A stretch of DNA of 64,000 nt from Centrapalus pauciflorus (lineage: Eukaryota > Streptophyta > Magnoliopsida > Asterales > Asteraceae), in the NCBI GenBank assembly GCA_020465985.1, contig JAANYP010006658.1, forward strand, positions 909,001 to 973,000. Direction: 5' to 3'. Positions within the stretch are counted from its first letter, which is position 1; each line of letters begins with the position of its first letter. Of the stretch, positions 1 through 12,240 are shown piece by piece. The notes beneath the pieces are model-generated. The model made no database searches, was not told where the DNA came from, and was given only the letters and a program-made list of their open reading frames with translations. Both the position numbers and the translations under genes were made by a program.

Positions 1-579
1 GGGGAGAGTTACTGATTGAGTTTGTAACGTGAGAGAAGTAAGTATTTCTATGTCTGTAATATTCTGAAATGTAATATTCTTTCCAAGTTTGTATCATTTG
101 CTACGACGAAGAAAGAATAACTAAAGACATTGAGGTTATTCATTTGAAGGGGAGAACTGAAGTGATTCCATGATGATCATAATTCTCATGATCATCATGA
201 GGGGGATTATGTTTTGAAAAGAGCTGAAAAGTTTGTTGAACTTCTTAACGGGAGAAAGACCTACTAATTGCAATGGGAGAGTTAAAGATTCCAAGATTTA
301 AAGGGGAGAGCCACCAATTTGAAAGAGTTAAAGGGATATTCATATGAAGAAGATTGAAGGATACTTGTCAGAGATCAGAGTTTACAAAAGGAAGATTTTG
401 CAGTCACTAATTTCAAGAAGAGCTTAACTGAAGACATGTTACTACAAGTCCAAGGCTTTTGAAGACCACAAGCATTGATTAAAAGAAGGGGAAGATTGTT
501 AGACATTTTATCTCTTGTATTTCAAGCTTGTGTAATTGCCCTTAATTATAATTATTGATTTAAACAATAAAGGGGAGAT
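1..579 (+). mobile_element. 3' non-coding tail of copia element Z, with repeated polypurine tracts
   Basis: This stretch has no long ORF. It carries repeated purine tracts of the GGGGAGA type near 1, 147, 249, 274, 300, 485 and 568. The last one (568-579) lies directly before the TGTTAGACC start of the LTR at 580, so it is the likely functional polypurine tract. A second tract at 485-494 is also followed by TTGTTAGAC, so it mimics the PPT/LTR junction. Multiple PPT copies upstream of the 3' LTR are a known Sirevirus trait. The rest of Z lies left of the window. Confidence 0.6.
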
Positions 580-820
580 TGTTAGACCTCAAATAGTGTG
601 TAAATCAATATAAATAGAAGTCTAGGGTCAATTATGTAATTAGATGATAGTTAGATATTAGGTTAGTATAAACTGGAAACTTCCATAGGAATATTTCAAG
701 CCTTTGCCATTTTAGTGTGTTTTTCAATGTGTAGTGCAAAGCTAAACATTCAAAGAAATTAATGTTTACATGTTTTGGTGCTTGTAATCTGAGTGAAACG
801 TGAATATATTCGATCCTACA
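580..820 (+). repeat. 3' LTR of copia element Z
   Basis: The LTR starts TGTTAGACC after a polypurine tract and ends near CCTACA at 820 (possibly 823). Downstream sequence immediately resembles Sirevirus RNase H coding DNA, which marks the insertion edge. It shares the segment AAGTCTAGGGT and the TGTTAGA start with the LTR of element A at 3972, so the two are probably related. Short (about 240 bp). The exact right end is uncertain because the partner LTR is outside the window. Confidence 0.55.
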
Positions 821-823
821 ACA

Positions 824-1080
824 GGTAAGAAAGGAAGGGCACAATAGGATGGTGTCAACATCTTGGTGGTAAGTTGATAAGTTGGTGTAGCAAGAAGCAG
901 AACTCAGTGTCCAATTCTAGTGCAAAAGTAGAATTCATTGTTGGAAGCTGTTGTGGTCAAATCCTTTAGATGTAACTTTAGCTTGAAGACCATGTACTGG
1001 TGTACAGGATAATTCCTACACAGTGTGATAACACCAGCGCCATAGCACTATCTAGCAACCCAGTTTTCCACTCTACATAT
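824..1080 (+). pseudogene. Relic R: RNase H end of a Sirevirus-like pol
   Basis: The stretch aligns by eye to the RNase H region of elements D and E (49050-49270 and 62190-62410 on the minus strand). It matches the part reading as GGKLISW, SKKQNS, AEAEYIAAGSCCGQI and DNTSAIA in those copies. Here it is full of stops and shifts and no long frame survives. It breaks off near 1080, before the RNase H C-terminus. It is the remnant of an old D/E-family insertion on the plus strand, into which element Z inserted. Confidence 0.65.
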
Positions 1081-1780
1081 AAGCTGCCCATTACATGGTA
1101 ACAACTTTGACACAGGACAGTTTTGCAGTCATCATACTTACTTGTTTCTTAGTAATGGAACAGGTTTGACCATGTAACAGGTTTCAAACATAGTGTTTGT
1201 ATCTCAAACCTATTGTGATAGTTTAATCCAAACCCGTTCACTCTGTAACTCCTTCCTTGTATCATTACAAGTGTTACAATATGTTCATATCAAGAACATG
1301 TTATACAATGAAAGTTATTACGTGCAATTAAACAAGTTTCATAAGCGGATTACAAATTGAACTGTTTTGAACTTAATACACTGCAACAGCTTTGAACATC
1401 AGTTTTCATTTAACATTTCATCACTACTACGTTATCTAAATTATGTTTATATTTAACTTAATACCTTTGGAGAATGTGTTTGGTATACATGTTTAAGTGA
1501 TAAGATAATGGTGCAAATTGGTCAGACAAACGTGGAAATGTGGTCATTGTTCTATTTTGTTAGTCACCCTCCTTTCAAATCAATCGCCTTTATCTCCCTC
1601 CATCTTTTCAAATTCAAATCCTATAAATACCTGACGTTATTGTTTTATCATCCTCTCAACTATTATGAACCCTAACCCTCTAAACTTCCTGTAAACACTC
1701 ACTGTGCAAATACTTTCTGTATTTTCCCTTCAACTTAGAAACATCTTCAAAGGTTGTTGAAGTCACCCATCCTCTTATCC
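1081..1780 (+). other. Relic R: spacer between pol and ORF3
   Basis: Non-coding. It corresponds to the pol-ORF3 spacer of D (48250-48827) and E (61396-61969). AACAGGTTT-type motifs typical of that family occur near 1150-1190, and the family's ORF3 promoter TATA box lies at 1622. The nearest part to ORF3 contains the conserved stretch CAAATCCTATAAATACC. Confidence 0.55.
1622..1629 (+). promoter_or_regulatory. TATA box of the ORF3 promoter in relic R
   Basis: TATAAATA occurs in the context AATCCTATAAATACC, about 160 bp before the ORF3-like coding remnant. The same box in the same context is found in E (61388-61395) and D (48242-48249). Position and context are conserved in three copies although R is old. 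Confidence 0.6.
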
Positions 1781-1784
1781 CAGT

Positions 1785-3971
1785 CTCATTGGAAGAATAT
1801 GTGATCAAACACCTGTCAGTCATAAATAAGATCATCCGGAAACCAACCGACTACATAGTTAATCTCACAATCCCTAAACACTATATAGGGAAAGGTTATG
1901 ATCAGATGGTCGATTTCATCAAAGTACAAGGTCTGCATTATGCAATGACCGCAATACCTGGATTATGTATCCTGAAATGGTGTACGAGTTTTAGTAGACT
2001 TGTTCTTATAACTCTGAGAATAAGGTAATTCAGGAGACAGTCTTCAACAACACCAAAAATAGTTGAAGTGACAATGGACTTATTTAGAGAAGTGCTTCAT
2101 CTGCCTGTGTTTGCCAAATATGGAAAGCCTTAACCAGAGTTGAACATATGAAGGACTTTCTATGATGTTATGGTGTTCAAGAACCAAAATCTGGTGCTAC
2201 ATTGTTCAAAAAAGATTTAACTCCTACTTATAACTATTTATTTGCATGTGTGTTGATGACCTTTAGCTAGAAAAGTGGGATCTGTCCATCTTATCAGAGA
2301 CGACAAAGTTCAACTAGCGCTGACGTTCATTGATGGGATGACCTTAAACATGGCTAAGTGGATATTTGCCAATATCAAATCCTTTATGGAACAAGAGAAA
2401 AGATTAGTTTATGTGAGGTGCCCTAGTTTTCTTGGTCTCATTTTCAAGCACATATGTGGTGATGAATTATACAACAATCATCCTTTCATGAAGTCCATGG
2501 TATTTCCAGTAACTAGGAACATAATGTTTCATGTACATGTTGGTGCTTAAGAGCCTCCTCTCATGACACCGATGAGGAGGTTACTTGGTTTCGTGGAATG
2601 ACCTTTTGTTCAGGAGGTGGATCTAACAGTTGCTTTAGCTAGAAACTCAAAGAGGGAAAGTGCCCCCAAACCTGGTGAAGCTGGGCCTGTTACCAAGAAG
2701 GCCAAGTCTGCTCCCACATGCTTTGTGCTTGAGGGGAGCAGACTATTCCTCATGGTTCATCTATTAGACCACATACCTCTATGGCCACTGGCTTTATGCC
2801 AGCTAAGACCATTAAGCAACCTACACCAACTGCTTCTAGCCCATTCTCACCACTAGTCCACTCACCATCCACCACCACTTCCCCATCCCAAAGTCTAAGG
2901 AAGAAAATCTTGTTCAAAAAGAAGAAGCCCCCCGGCCAATCCAAAAAGAGGGTTGTTGAGGTTGAAAGGCATTCCATCCCACCACACAACCCCTCTGGTT
3001 ACTCCTAAAAGGAGAAATCTATAAAAGAGTTCAAACCTGTTGCCACCACTCCACTTGTCCTAGAGACTGGTGCAACCATAGTGTATCTTGTCTCATTACA
3101 CACTGAGTCTACCATTGGTCAGCTTGAGCCCTCTGGATTCTCTCAACAAGATCTAGTTATACAAATGGAGACAACTACATCCACTGTCTCACCATCTCAA
3201 TAAGGTGAGGACATTGAAAGACATGGGTCCTCTCCACCCCATATTGAGTCCACACAGTCTCTACCATATAGTTCTTTACATCCTGAGTCTGCACAGGGTG
3301 TTAAAGCTATTGGTGAAAGTCTACCAATAGATCATCCTTAACTATTTGCTCCTCATGATATTAGTACAACCCATCAAGTGGTTGAAGGACCAACCCAGCG
3401 TGATCATCCTTCATCATCTGTTCCTCGTTACAAACTCCATCAACAGTTTTCACCCTTGTTGATGTTGAAATGCATCCTACTATGCCCCATGATGAAGTGC
3501 CTCTACACCAAAGCACTACTGAGGATCCTACCTATGGTTTTGATGTAAGGATGACCATATCAATCATCCATGAGAAGCCTACCACTTCTACTACTTCACC
3601 CCCATGAAGTAGGTTTAGCCACTAGTGATATATGGTGTCATTGACCCATCTAAACTGGGCCACCTTTCTTTTGCACGGGCTATTAAACTTCTTTTTAAAG
3701 TGAAACTACCATATCCTACTGGACCATCCTCACCACCCCATGACTCCAGTCCATCTACTCTATCATCTCCATCTACGCCCTTTACTTAATCAAAGAAATC
3801 CAGTCATACTCCTCCCTCATCTAAAGAGCCTTCTTTGAAGGAACAACATTCTATGATGTCCACCAAAGTTAATTCTTTGGACATTTCTATGTCTCAGTTG
3901 CGTTCACAAATTATAGAATTTGTGTCTGCATAGCTTCCAGGATTTCTTCATGTGTACAAACTATCCTTCAA
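1785..3971 (+). pseudogene. Relic R: degenerate ORF3 (env-like position), D/E family
   Basis: Open fragments at 1789-2028, 2275-2550 and 2617-2856 encode peptides clearly related to the N-terminus of E's ORF3. Examples are KPTDYIVNLTIPKHYIGKGY followed by YDQMVDF, and DGMTLNMAKWIFANIKSF. Further right, shifted frames give the Pro/Ser-rich middle and a segment corresponding to the LPLKDQLSLL region. Many frameshifts and stops separate the pieces. The remnant stops at 3971, where element A is inserted (flank TTCAA). The C-terminal half is not seen elsewhere in the window. Function of the intact protein is unknown; see the D and E ORF3 entries. Confidence 0.75.
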
Positions 3972-4263
3972 TGTTAGATCTATTTTGTAATTGATGAAAT
4001 AAATAAGTCTAGGGTTAATATTGTAAATATAGAATAGTTGTTTTTCATATAAATAGAATTTAGACTTTTGTAAATGTCAATACCGACATTCTAATTTTGG
4101 AATTGCACGGAAAGTTAGGAAGAACAACTTTTAGGGCTACAGTGCAGTCGAAATTTCCAATCTCTGTAAACCATTTTGGATCTATTCAATCATTCGGTTA
4201 GTGGTTTATTCTTGTTATTAATTGTGTTTTTTATGATTGTTGATTGATATAACTGGAATTACA
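3972..4263 (+). repeat. 5' LTR of element A
   Basis: Starts TGTTAGATC and ends GGAATTACA, two bases before the PBS. About 292 bp. It contains AAGTCTAGGGTTAAT, shared with the Z LTR. The left flank is the coding-like relic R ORF3. The length rests on one copy only, since the 3' LTR is missing. Confidence 0.7.
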
Positions 4264-4265
4264 AT

Positions 4266-4277
4266 TGGTATCAGAGC
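4266..4277 (+). other. Primer binding site, initiator tRNA-Met type (element A)
   Basis: TGGTATCAGAGC, complementary to the 3' end of plant initiator tRNA-Met, two bases after the LTR end. This is the standard priming site of plant copia elements. Confidence 0.9.
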
Positions 4278-4439
4278 TTAGAAGTGATTTTAAGCAAAGT
4301 GTTTTCAGAAAAAGTGTTTGTAAACAAAAACCTCACCTTCGACTTCAATTTGGGATCAATTGAAGCATTTTCAAGGAAAAGATTGAATTCTGCACTTGAA
4401 ATTTCAGAAAACTTAGAAAACTCGAATATCACATTGTTC

Positions 4440-4975
4440 ATAGTTTAATCGAGTTGTACCTTGCTTTTATTCGAGTTGCATTTCACTTACAATCGAGTTG
4501 CAAATTATTGTATTCGAGTTGACTGAAAAGATCAATCGAGTTGAATAAAGTTCTATTCAAGTTGATCACAGTATCAATCGAGTTGAACTAAAGAATCAAT
4601 CGAGTTGACCTAAGAATCAATCGAGTTGACATATATTCAATTCGAGTTAGGAGCAATCAATATTCGAGTTTACAAAACAAATTACCTGAATTTCAATTTC
4701 AATTCGAGTTTAATCAATCATCAGTCAATTTCATCCGAGTTTACTCTCATTTGATTCGAGTTTCATAGGGGATTCATTCGAGTTGACAATTCACTCCATT
4801 CGAGTTGTCTTATTAACTTGTTGATTGATTTTTTATAGATTCGAGTTTCCATCTTCATTATTCGAGTTGATCACATTCTTTATTCGAGTTGATCTCATTC
4901 TTTGATCGAGTTGAGTTCATTCATTGATCGAGTTTCATTCTATAATCATTCGTTTGATCAACTTACATTCAAGTT
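4440..4975 (+). repeat. Motif array TTCGAGTT/ATCGAGTTG in the gag-pol leader of A
   Basis: About twenty copies of a CGAGTT core, mostly written ATTCGAGTTG or AATCGAGTTG, spaced irregularly by 10-40 bp, all in the same orientation. The array fills the leader between PBS and gag. The same motif forms a second array at 12690-13195, upstream of ORF3. Spacers between motifs are not repeated, so this is not an ordinary tandem satellite. Confidence 0.85.
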
Positions 4976-5045
4976 TGATCAATTTTTCAAATTCAATCAA
5001 AATTTCATTTAAAAGATCTTGGAAGATTCATGTTATTCAGTCAAT

Positions 5046-8000
5046 ATGTCTAAAGACGCACTAGCCATGGGGTCGGAAACAAAACCTCCATGTCTGTACA
5101 GAGGTGAATACGTACAATGGAGGGAGAGATTTCTTGAGTTTATTAGTTTCCATGACCTGTCTGATGAGATGTTGAAGTCACTCAATGACGGACCGACTAT
5201 TTTTCTTGAGACCATACCTGCTATACCAAATGGCAATCCAGCTATCCCTGAAAGAACAGTAGAAATTACCAACCTTAATGAAGCACAAAGCGTAGAAAAC
5301 TGGGGGACAAGACAGCTAGAAAACTGTTGCTGATATCTATACCAAATGATATATATACCTGTCTGACAAATACCAAAACAGCCAAATCCATCTGGGATGA
5401 GGTTTGTAAGTTGATGAGGGGTTCAGACAGAGCAGCAACAAATAGAGCCCGAAAAAGTTTAATGACGTTTGAGAACTTCAGAGCTAAAGAAGGGGAACTG
5501 CTGGAGAGTACATATCTGAGATTTGTCAGCCTAGTCAGTGAAATGAAGAGGAATGGTGTCACAAAGTCCAATTTAGACATCAATGTTAAATTCCTGAACG
5601 TACTAAATCCGGAGTGGGATAAGCATGCTATGATAATTCAGCAAACCAAAGATATTAAGGACATGGACTTTCACATGGTATTTGAAAACCTGATCAACTA
5701 CCAGGAAGTTGTTTTAAGGAAGATGTCCGGAAAGAAGAAGGCTGAAAAAGAAACTGTTGATCCTTTAGCTTTGTTGGCAGACAAGAAATACAAATACAAG
5801 CTAAAGAAGGAGAAACGGTAGTAGTAAGCAGCAGTTCATCAGAATCAGACTCATCGGATTCCTCAGCTGATTCTGAAATTGAGGAAATGATGAAACAAAT
5901 GGCCTTACTGACAAAGGCATTTCAGAAGAAGTTTTACCGGAAACCAACCAACAACAAAATGAGATACAAAACAGGCTCACGAAAGTTTGAAAAGAAGGAT
6001 AGATATGAAAAATCAGGAGAGAGCATACATGATAAATCTGAAAAGTCAGCCAAGAAGGACTCAGAGCAAAAGTGCTACAACTGTGGCAAGCCGGGTCATC
6101 ATGCTAGAGAACGTACAATGCCTGTAGTGAAAAATTCAGAATACTACACTCGAAAGGCACTTATAGCAAAGGAAAAGGAACCTGGAAAAGCTCTAATGGC
6201 TGAATATGATCACTGGCTCCAATTATCTGAAGACAAAGACATCTGACATGAAGATGCACACATCTGTCTGAACTCATAAGTTTTTAATGATACATAACTT
6301 AGTGAGTCTGCGATGTTAGCAGAAGATGAGTTTGGGTGGGTTTAACGGATGAGGAGAATGAAGAGAAAGAAGAGTCTGATGAAGAAAAGGAACTGACTGA
6401 AGAGGTAGCACTGATGGCAACAGGAAATGCTGGCTGCAGCAAGGATAAGGAAAATGATGACTCGGATTCAGATACATCAGAGAGTTCAGAGACACCTGAG
6501 GTACAAACTAACTCTGATTCTGAAAATGATGACTCCTATATGCTAGAACAAAAAATGACGCAAATGGCTTACATGTTAAAGAAATTTGAAAAATCTTTAA
6601 AAGTCGAAAACAAAAATGTTCATTACTTGGAAAACAAATTAAGTCAAGAACATGCGTTAGTGTTAGATTTTTCCAAGGATAAGGCATTAGCGTTACAAGC
6701 TGTATCAGATCTACAAGATAATGCAAATGATTTTTAAAGTCAAATTCAGAAACTGAATAGCAATATATCTGACCTAACAAAAAAACTGAATTTAGCTGAA
6801 TTAGAAGCATCAAGTTATTCTGTGAAATATCATGCCATATTTGATGAAAGAACGAAACTTTACAAGAAAATTAAATCATTGGAAGATGAATTTATAAAAC
6901 GAGGTCAAACAGATCAAACGATATATTTAAATCAACCTAAAGATACCGAATTTTATAATTCTAAATCAGGTATAGGTTGGACTAATCCTAAATATCTAAC
7001 AAAAGTAATATCAAATTCACCTACTTTATATGATGTTAGATACATGAATTAAGGATTACAAACGATTTTTATGAAAGCTTCAGATGAAATAGAATCAAGT
7101 GAAAGATTCAAAAAGGTTAAGATCTGATAAAATGCAAAATTCTGTTGATTATAACAGAATAAATGAATCTTATCAAAATTCTTGCATTTATGAGGAGTAT
7201 ATTCAGACTTATTCTGATAAGGATCTGTCTGAAAATACTACTCATTCTCAAAAGCCATATTTACCAAATTCAATTCTTGAGAAGATAAACTCTGATCTTG
7301 AATTGAAAATCAAAACTTTTGAGACAAAAAATCAAAATCTTAAGGCTGATATTAAATCTTTGGTTTTAAAGCTACAAACTCAGCCTAAAGTCAGATCAAA
7401 AACCTTCAATTCAATTTGATTCTATTAAATCTGAACAAGATTTTGATCTGTATATGAACTCGGACTTTAACTCATTGGAAGAAATGTTTGTCGAAAAATA
7501 GATGAATTTGTTAAACCATTACATGACAAACAAATTGAAAAACCTAAAGAACCTGTTAGTATTCTGAAAAGAATATCTACAGATTCTAAGGATACATCAG
7601 AAAAGTCACCAGTTTTACAACTGAAAAAGGAGAAAACAAAAGTTCCTTTTGTGACTCCTACATATGGAAAAGGTGAATCATCTTCCTCAAGGGATTCTAT
7701 TGCACAAAAGGTCCATACCTCCAAAGGTAAGAGATTTTTACAGGATAAACATATTTCTAAAACGACTAGTTCTCGTGTTTCTATTATGTTAGATATTGTG
7801 AAAAGTTCTCGGAAGAATGAATGGCGCAAGAAGCAGGGAGAAATGAAAAACAAGAGTTTAAGACAAGAGTGGAGAGTCAAAGAAGGTATTGTTATAGATA
7901 GGATCAGTCAATTAGAAAAATCTGTCTGTAATAATTTTACTAATAAACGATGTAATAAGTACTCTCGAACTGACTTACTTGCTCTAAATTCTGCTTATTG

Positions 8001-8272
8001 TCATCCAATGCATGCTAAATATGATAAGCTCGTTTGGTTACCAAAGAAAAAGGTTCCTTCTTTTAAACAGGAAAAGGTTCCAATGCAGCAAATTCCAAAA
8101 TCAGTTCCACACCAACCTGTACAAAAATGGATACCAAAACGTACTGTTGAAAAGTGGGTTCCTAAATTAAAATAATTATCTGATGAAAAGATGAATATCA
8201 AACCACATGATTTACCGAAATCTAAAGTACCCAACTATAAGTGGGTACCTCACGTTTTCTTTCGTCTTATAG
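5046..8272 (+). pseudogene. gag: gag of element A (broken)
   Basis: The likely start is ATG 5046 (MSKDALAMGSETKPP). The capsid-like part follows at 5060-5820 and is of the copia gag type: YRGEYVQWRERFLEF, then KSIWDEVCKLMRGSD and the region ending PEWDKHAMII. A zinc knuckle near 6085 reads CYNCGKPGHHARER, so the last Cys of CX2CX4HX4C is lost. Downstream to about 8270 lies a long Lys/Glu-rich, coiled-coil-like extension in fragments (6336-6737, 6822-7052, 7099-7419, 7651-8175). All three frames are used in turn, so there are several indels plus nonsense codons. The region just before the protease reads YKWVPH and ends in a pyrimidine-rich TCTTATAG, like a splice acceptor. Gag normally forms the virus-like particle and binds the RNA; this copy cannot. 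Confidence 0.8.
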
Positions 8273-11200
8273 GTAAATCATGTGTGGTACCTTGACTCCG
8301 GCTACTCAAAGCATATGACCGGACAGAGAGAAACACTCACAAACTTTGTTGATAAGTTCTGTGGGATGTTTCGTTTCGGAAATGATCAATTCTGTCCAAT
8401 CAAAGGATATGGGAGTCTTGAGTACGACAAGATCACGATACAAATGTCTTCTATGTTGACGGTCTAGGTCACAATCTGTTCAGCATTGGACAACTCTGCG
8501 ACAAAGGATTAGAGGTCAATTTTAAGGCGAATCGGTGCAGCATAAGATCTGGAGAAGGGAAGGAAACACTTGCAGGAAATAGGAAAACAAATCTGTACTC
8601 GATAGACCTAGCCTCAATAAATCTGAAGAAAGATGTTTGCTTATTATCCAAAGCAACATCTAAAGTTTCTTGGCTATGGCATCGTCATCTTTCTTACTTG
8701 AATTTCAAAGAGTTAACCAACCTCGCAAAAGGTGGGTTAGTCAAAGGGCTTCCAACTCTCAGATTTCAAAAAGAGCAGTTATGTGCAGCCTGCGAAAAAG
8801 GAAAGATGCTTAGAGCGGCTCACAAGTCAAAAGCTGAACACTCTTCGACGAGAGCATTGGAATTGCTTCATATGGACTTGTGTGGACTAATGCGAGTATA
8901 GAGCATAAACAAAAGAAATCTGTGTTGGTAATAGTTGATGACTACTCCAGATACACATGGGTATTCTTCCTTCCAAATTTGATGCTACCGAGATAATAAT
9001 CGACTTCATTCGCAGAATTCAAGTCAAGTTACAACTTTCAGTTCAAACCATTAGATCAGAAAATGGGACAGAATTCAAAAACAAATCTCTCGAGACATTT
9101 CTAAATTCTGTGGGAATAACTCATCAATTCTCAGCAGCTCGCACTCCACAGCAAAACGGTGTCGTTGAACGAAGAAATCGCACCCTAGTGGAATCTGCAA
9201 TAACTATGCTGGCATATTCAAACCTGCCGTTATTCCTTTGGGCTGAAGCAGTAGTAACGACTTGTTTTACGCAGAGCAGATCCATAATCAACAAGAGATT
9301 CGGAAAGACTCCATATGAATTAATAAATAAACGAGTACCTAATGTTAAATTTTTTCATGTCTTTGGATGAAGGTGTTTCATCTTAAACGACAAAGACAAT
9401 CTGGGAAAGTTTAGTCAGAAAGCTGATGAAGGCATCTTCATTGGTTATTCGAAGGAGTCTGTAGCCTTCCGGGTCTACAATAAGAGGACGAAGACAGTTA
9501 ATGAAAGCGTCAATGTTAAATTCGATGAAGGCGTTGTAATGGCTTCTGAACATACCAGTTCAGGACCCGATCTTAACCAGCCGACTTCTATGAAGTCATC
9601 TGAACAGAGTGCAGAAAATAATGATTTAAATAAACTGTTCGAGAATTTTTATGAAGACTACTTTGAACAGACCAAACCTAATGTTTCAAATTTGGTGCCT
9701 GACAGGATTACTGAAGATCAAGTCGTAGTCTAAGATTATTCACACCAACCAATTTCGGAAGAAAGTGGAGAGGTTTCAACGACAGACATACACTTACCTA
9801 TTGACAGTGTACAACCCATTCAACCTCCAGTATCTTTTGAAACCCCCTTGCCTTCTGAAAATTCAGAAACCCCAATCTCAGTAGATACACCATCAACCTC
9901 AGAAGCGAATCCCCGAATTCCTTATCTGGATTTAAACCCAAATCAAGACCAGCTTCAACCTTACCCACATACCTTTAAATGGACAAGGAATCACCCAACT
10001 GAAAACATCATAGGTGATCCTTCAGCCTCCGTTAAAACCAGAAGAGCAACCATGAACGAGTGCTTATTTTCAAATTTTCTGAGTAAAATTGAGCCAAAGA
10101 ATGTAAAAGAAGCTCTACTAGATGCTGACTGGATCGCGGCTATGCAAGAAGAACTAAATCAATTTGAAAGGTTGAAGGTCTGGAGATTGGTAGAGCGACC
10201 GAAAGACAAATCTATCATTGGCACGAAGTGGATCTTCAAGAATAAGAAGGATGAACACGGTGTCATCATTCAAAACAAGGCTCGCCTCGTCGCCGAAGGA
10301 TATAGTCAACAATAAGGAATTGATTACGATGAAACATTCGCTCCAGTTGCTAGGATAGAAGCTATTAGGATGTTTTTGGCTTTGCGGCTCATAAAAACTT
10401 TATTGTTTGTCAAATGGATGTAAAAACTGCGTTTTTAAATGGGGAACTGACAGACGAAGTATATACATATCAGCCCGAAGGGTTTACTGGTCCTTCGAAG
10501 CCTGACCATGTATATATTTTGGATAAATCCCTGTACGGCCTTAAACAAGCACCTCGTGCTTGGTATGATGCACTTTCAAACTATCTGTTGAAATGTGGAT
10601 TTAACAAAGGTGTAGTGGATACAACCCTATTTATAAAACGTCAGGGTCCAGATATTATAGTTTTCAAATATATGTAGATGATATAATATTTGGGTCTACA
10701 AAACCAGAATTTTGCAAGAAATTTTCTTTCTTAATGTCCCAAAAATTTGAAATGAGCATGATGGGAGAAATCAATTTTTTCTTAAGTTTCCAAGTGAAAC
10801 AACTGACTGATGGTATTTTCATCAATCAGTCCAAATATATTCTGGACATGTTAAAGAAATTTAACACGGTAAATAGTACTCCTATGAACACTCTCATGGC
10901 TCTGGATTCCAACTTAAAACTCGATGAGGACATTTTAGGGAAACCTGTAGATGTAACTCATTATCGAGGCATTATTGGGTCATTAATGTATTTAACTGCA
11001 AGTAGACCTGATATTATGTTTGCTACATGTGTTTGTGCTAGATATCAGGCACATCCGAAAGAATCACATTTGGTTGCTGCCAAAAGAATTTTAAGATATC
11101 TAAAGGGAACACCAAACTTAGGTTTGTGGTATCCCCGAGAATCATCATTTACATTAACTGCATTCTCTGATGATGATCACGCAGGTGACAAAATGGATAG

Positions 11201-11617
11201 AAAAAGCACATCAGGACAGTACAATTCCTAGGTGACAAACCCATCTGCTAGTCATCCAATAAACAACATTGTGTTTAACTGTCTACAGCCGAAGCTGAAT
11301 ACGTTGTCGTATCGTCGTGCTGTTCTCAAGTGTTGTGGATGAAGAGCCAACTCAGGGACTATGGGTTTACACCGCAAAATATTCAAATTTATTGTGATTC
11401 TCAAAGTGCAATAGCCATAGCCTCCAATCCGGTGCAACATTCTAAAACCAAACACATTGACATCCGGTATCATTTTATTAAAGATCATGTAGAAAATGGT
11501 AATATAGAATTATATTTTGTACCTACTGAATATCAATTAGCTGACTTGTTTACCAAAGCCTCAGATGAAAAATGTTTTAATTTTTTGGTATACAAGTTGG
11601 GTATGTTGAATCATTAG
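8273..11617 (+). pseudogene. pol: pol of element A (PR-IN-RT-RNase H, broken)
   Basis: The protease motif is LDSGYSKHMTG near 8286 (usual form DSGCSRHMTG). The integrase zinc-binding part is at 8670-8830 (WLWHRHLSYL, then LCAACEKGK). The integrase core has HMDLCG, IRSENGTEFKN and TPQQNGVVERRNRT. Reverse transcriptase follows at 10130-10800 with WIAAMQEELNQFE, DVKTAFLNGEL, YGLKQAPRAWYD and a split YVDD just after 10670. RNase H follows with FSDDDHAGDK (diverged), then AIAIASNPVQHSKTKHIDIR, and ends at a TAG after LGMLNH. The frame changes at least six times, and TAG or TAA codons interrupt at about 8465, 8899, 9731 and 10313. Order PR-IN-RT is the copia hallmark. Confidence 0.85.
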
Positions 11618-11826
11618 ATTTAAAAATTCAGTAGTTACAAATTATAATTTTAAGGTTTCATTTTTTTTATTTATTTGATCTAAATTTGATGTTAGTCTCA
11701 TATGTTTTTTAAAGTTTAAATTTTTCAGAGTTTAATAGATCTGGATTGTCATGTGCATGCGGAGCAGACAGATAATTTTATTTGTTTCTTAAAAATCTGA
11801 TAAATTTTTTTCTGAATTTTTTTTGT

Positions 11827-11894
11827 AGGGGGAGCTGTCATTTAAAAAGATATATTCATCTGAGGGGGAGCTAAACTGCAAAAATCAAGGGGGA
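11827..11894 (+). repeat. Three polypurine-tract-like repeats after pol (A)
   Basis: AGGGGGAG occurs at 11827-11834, 11863-11870 and 11887-11894, about 0.2 kb after the pol stop and far from the expected 3' LTR, with ORF3 still downstream. T-rich DNA surrounds them. Sireviruses are known for repeated PPT motifs; here the cluster lies between pol and ORF3. Confidence 0.7.
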
Positions 11895-12095
11895 GCAAAT
11901 ATTTTTTTTAGTTGTGTCCAATTTTTTTTTTTTTTAGTACATTCAATTTTTTTTTAGTTGATTTTTTTAGTGCAATTATTTTTTTTTCTTTTTATGTGTG
12001 TGTCTTTAGTTTAGTTGAAATAATGTGGACTTAAAAAAAAAATGAAAAACCAAAGGAGTGAGCCGGATTTCAAATTTTGATTCTGAAATTTTGAC

Positions 12096-12102
12096 TATAT
12101 AG
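12096..12102 (+). promoter_or_regulatory. Candidate TATA box for ORF3 of A
   Basis: TATATAG in GACTATATAGTTG. It is followed 30-60 bp later by a CT-rich stretch (CATCTTCTTCTCCAG) like a plant Y-patch and transcription start region. A consensus splice donor follows at 12241. The same kind of CT-rich stretch follows the TATA box in D and E. Confidence 0.4.
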
Positions 12103-12240
12103 TTGAAATTCAAAATTCAAATTCACTTTTTCAAACACCTCGGTTACTGTTTCATCTTCTTCTCCAGTTTCCTGAAATTCTTTGCTTAATCACGAAGAAA
12201 CTCCATCAAAATCAGATTTTCAACGTTAGAGTTAACTATT

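Noticed and set aside
4440..4975. CRISPR-like or satellite array
   Set aside because: Motifs are short (8-10 bp) with spacers of irregular length; eukaryotic retrotransposon leader, not CRISPR or tandem satellite.
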